From assembly GCA_902616645.1 (NCBI GenBank), contig CACMTO010000005.1, forward strand, positions 1-64,000: DNA of 64,000 nucleotides, given 5' to 3'. Of the stretch, positions 63,038-64,000 are shown piece after piece. Below the pieces are notes generated by a model, which saw only the letters and a program-made list of their open reading frames with translations, searched no databases and was not told the DNA's origin. A program made the translations under genes and the position numbers. Positions within the stretch are counted from its first letter, which is position 1. Each line of letters starts with the position of its first letter. This DNA is from an uncultured Pelagibacteraceae bacterium. GTDB taxonomy: Bacteria; Pseudomonadota; Alphaproteobacteria; Pelagibacterales; Pelagibacteraceae.

Positions 63038-63985
63038 GTGAAAAATAATCTTCATGTTTTTTTAGGTTCTACAGTTGCTGACGCTGCTGCAAGACCTTTG
63101 CACTGGGTTTATGATCAAAAAAAATTATATAATTATGTTCGAAGAAAAAAAGACTTTACTTTTTTGAAAAAAAATAAAAGTCCTTTTTATAATATTCAAA
63201 CAGGTAAAGTTTCTGGATATAATGATATTGGTCAAGTAATGTTTAAGACATTGCTTGAAAATCATAATGACATTGAAACTAGATTTAAGAAAAATATTTT
63301 AAAAAATTTTGGTCCTGGAAGTGCATATTGGAAAAATTTAAAATTAAGAAATAAATATAAAAAAGTTAAAGATTGGCGTAGTTTAATTAAAGGCCCATGG
63401 ATACATCAAAATGTCATTGAAACTATTAAAAATATTAAGTCGAAAAAAAGACTAACTGGGGGTAAAAAAGTAAATGAATCTGACGGTTATTGTGCAGCTC
63501 TTCCTTATTTCTTATACGGTCATGACTTTAAATCTCTCAAAAAAATAATCTCTATTGTAACTGTATCAAAAATAAGCCTTAGATATGCTTTATCGAAATT
63601 TCACTTGATAAATCTAGCGCTGAAGGGATCTAAAGATCCAATTAATGAATTTATAAAAAAATTTGAAAAAAATTCATATTTTAGACCTGTAATTAAAAAT
63701 CTTAAAATGGTAATAAAATTAAAAAATACTCCTCACTCTATTGTAGTTAAAAAACTAGGGATAGCTTGCAGTTACCCAGGAACATTTAACAGTTCTATTC
63801 ACTCAATTATAAGTTCAGCGAACTATAAAGTAGCTATTTTAAAGACAATAAAGGCTGGTGGCTGTAATTGCTCGAGAGCAAATTTTATTGGTGCTTATTT
63901 TGCTGCTTTAAAAGGTGTAAATACTATTCCTAAATCTTGGATAAAAAAAACAAAAGCAGCAAAAAAAATATTAGATCAAAAATAG
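63038..63985 (+). CDS. ADP-ribosylglycohydrolase-fold protein (J1-crystallin-like)
   Basis: A 315-residue all-alpha protein. FLGSTVADAAARPLHWVYD at the start and GGCNCSRANFIGAYFAALKG near the end have the layout of the ADP-ribosylglycohydrolase superfamily, in the branch related to J1 crystallins. Family enzymes use two Mg2+ ions held by Asp pairs; here the usual C-terminal GGDxD region reads GGCNC, so the key acid is replaced and activity is uncertain. GTG start one base after trxB, so it is probably cotranscribed with it. Confidence 0.78.
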   Translation: MKNNLHVFLGSTVADAAARPLHWVYDQKKLYNYVRRKKDFTFLKKNKSPFYNIQTGKVSGYNDIGQVMFKTLLENHNDIETRFKKNILKNFGPGSAYWKNLKLRNKYKKVKDWRSLIKGPWIHQNVIETIKNIKSKKRLTGGKKVNESDGYCAALPYFLYGHDFKSLKKIISIVTVSKISLRYALSKFHLINLALKGSKDPINEFIKKFEKNSYFRPVIKNLKMVIKLKNTPHSIVVKKLGIACSYPGTFNSSIHSIISSANYKVAILKTIKAGGCNCSRANFIGAYFAALKGVNTIPKSWIKKTKAAKKILDQK

Positions 63986-64000
63986 AATTATCTAGTATAA

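Overview
The window is AT-rich, gene-dense alphaproteobacterial DNA, most like the SAR11 clade (Candidatus Pelagibacter and relatives). Pointers are the Lys/Asn/Ile/Phe-rich proteins, the tiny intergenic gaps, many 1-26 base gene overlaps, a circularly permuted (two-piece) tmRNA gene, ThyX as thymidylate synthase, and SAR11-typical gene content. No CRISPR array, phage or insertion sequence was seen. The species assignment is inference from gene content, not a database match.

Layout. 1-1300: broken ends of a DadA-like FAD oxidoreductase and an EamA transporter, arranged head to head around a breakpoint near 1023; this looks like an inverted chimera or a real inversion. 1347-8690 (minus): leuA-mreB-mreC-mreD-mrdA-rodA, a cell-shape operon behind a leucine gene. 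8779-12133 (minus): ilvB-ilvN-ilvC. 12187-16679 (minus): hflK-hflC-DUF2065-degP/Q-miaA, membrane protein quality control plus tRNA modification. 16731-18483: mrp/apbC and thyX, convergent. 18526-18790: permuted ssrA. 18839-27669: a small lipoprotein, renalase-like oxidoreductase, two small ORFs, a MazG-like protein, fumC, an AsmA-like protein, uvrD and pepP. 27652-48461 (minus): one long dcw cluster, mraZ-ftsZ-rsmH-ftsL-ftsI-murEF-mraY-murD-ftsW-murG-murC-murB-ddl-ftsQ-(mini ftsA)-lpxC-bamD-ligA. 48621-48974: rnpB. 49025-51211: an amidase, then mlaA-mlaC. 51221-51424: two tRNAs just after rpoD. 51429-55559 (minus): yqeY-dnaG-rpoD. 55687-60088: carAB. 60213-63985: a small membrane protein, a 2OG-oxygenase/ELM1-family pair, trxB and an ADP-ribosylglycohydrolase-like gene.

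How it fits together. Most of the window builds and divides the envelope: peptidoglycan precursors (murE to murG, ddl, mraY), elongation (mreBCD, PBP2, RodA), septation (FtsZ, FtsQ, FtsL, FtsW, FtsI), outer membrane (LpxC, BamD, MlaA/C) and surveillance (HflKC, DegP). The most unusual points are a 233-aa FtsA-like protein that keeps only the N-terminal/1C part and an amphipathic tail, ftsZ moved to between mraZ and rsmH, a promoter overlapping three evenly spaced TGGG boxes before mraZ, a MurE-MurF fusion, a Val tRNA with non-canonical D and T loops, and the breakpoint at the left end. No stretch over 300 bases is left without a gene or RNA.
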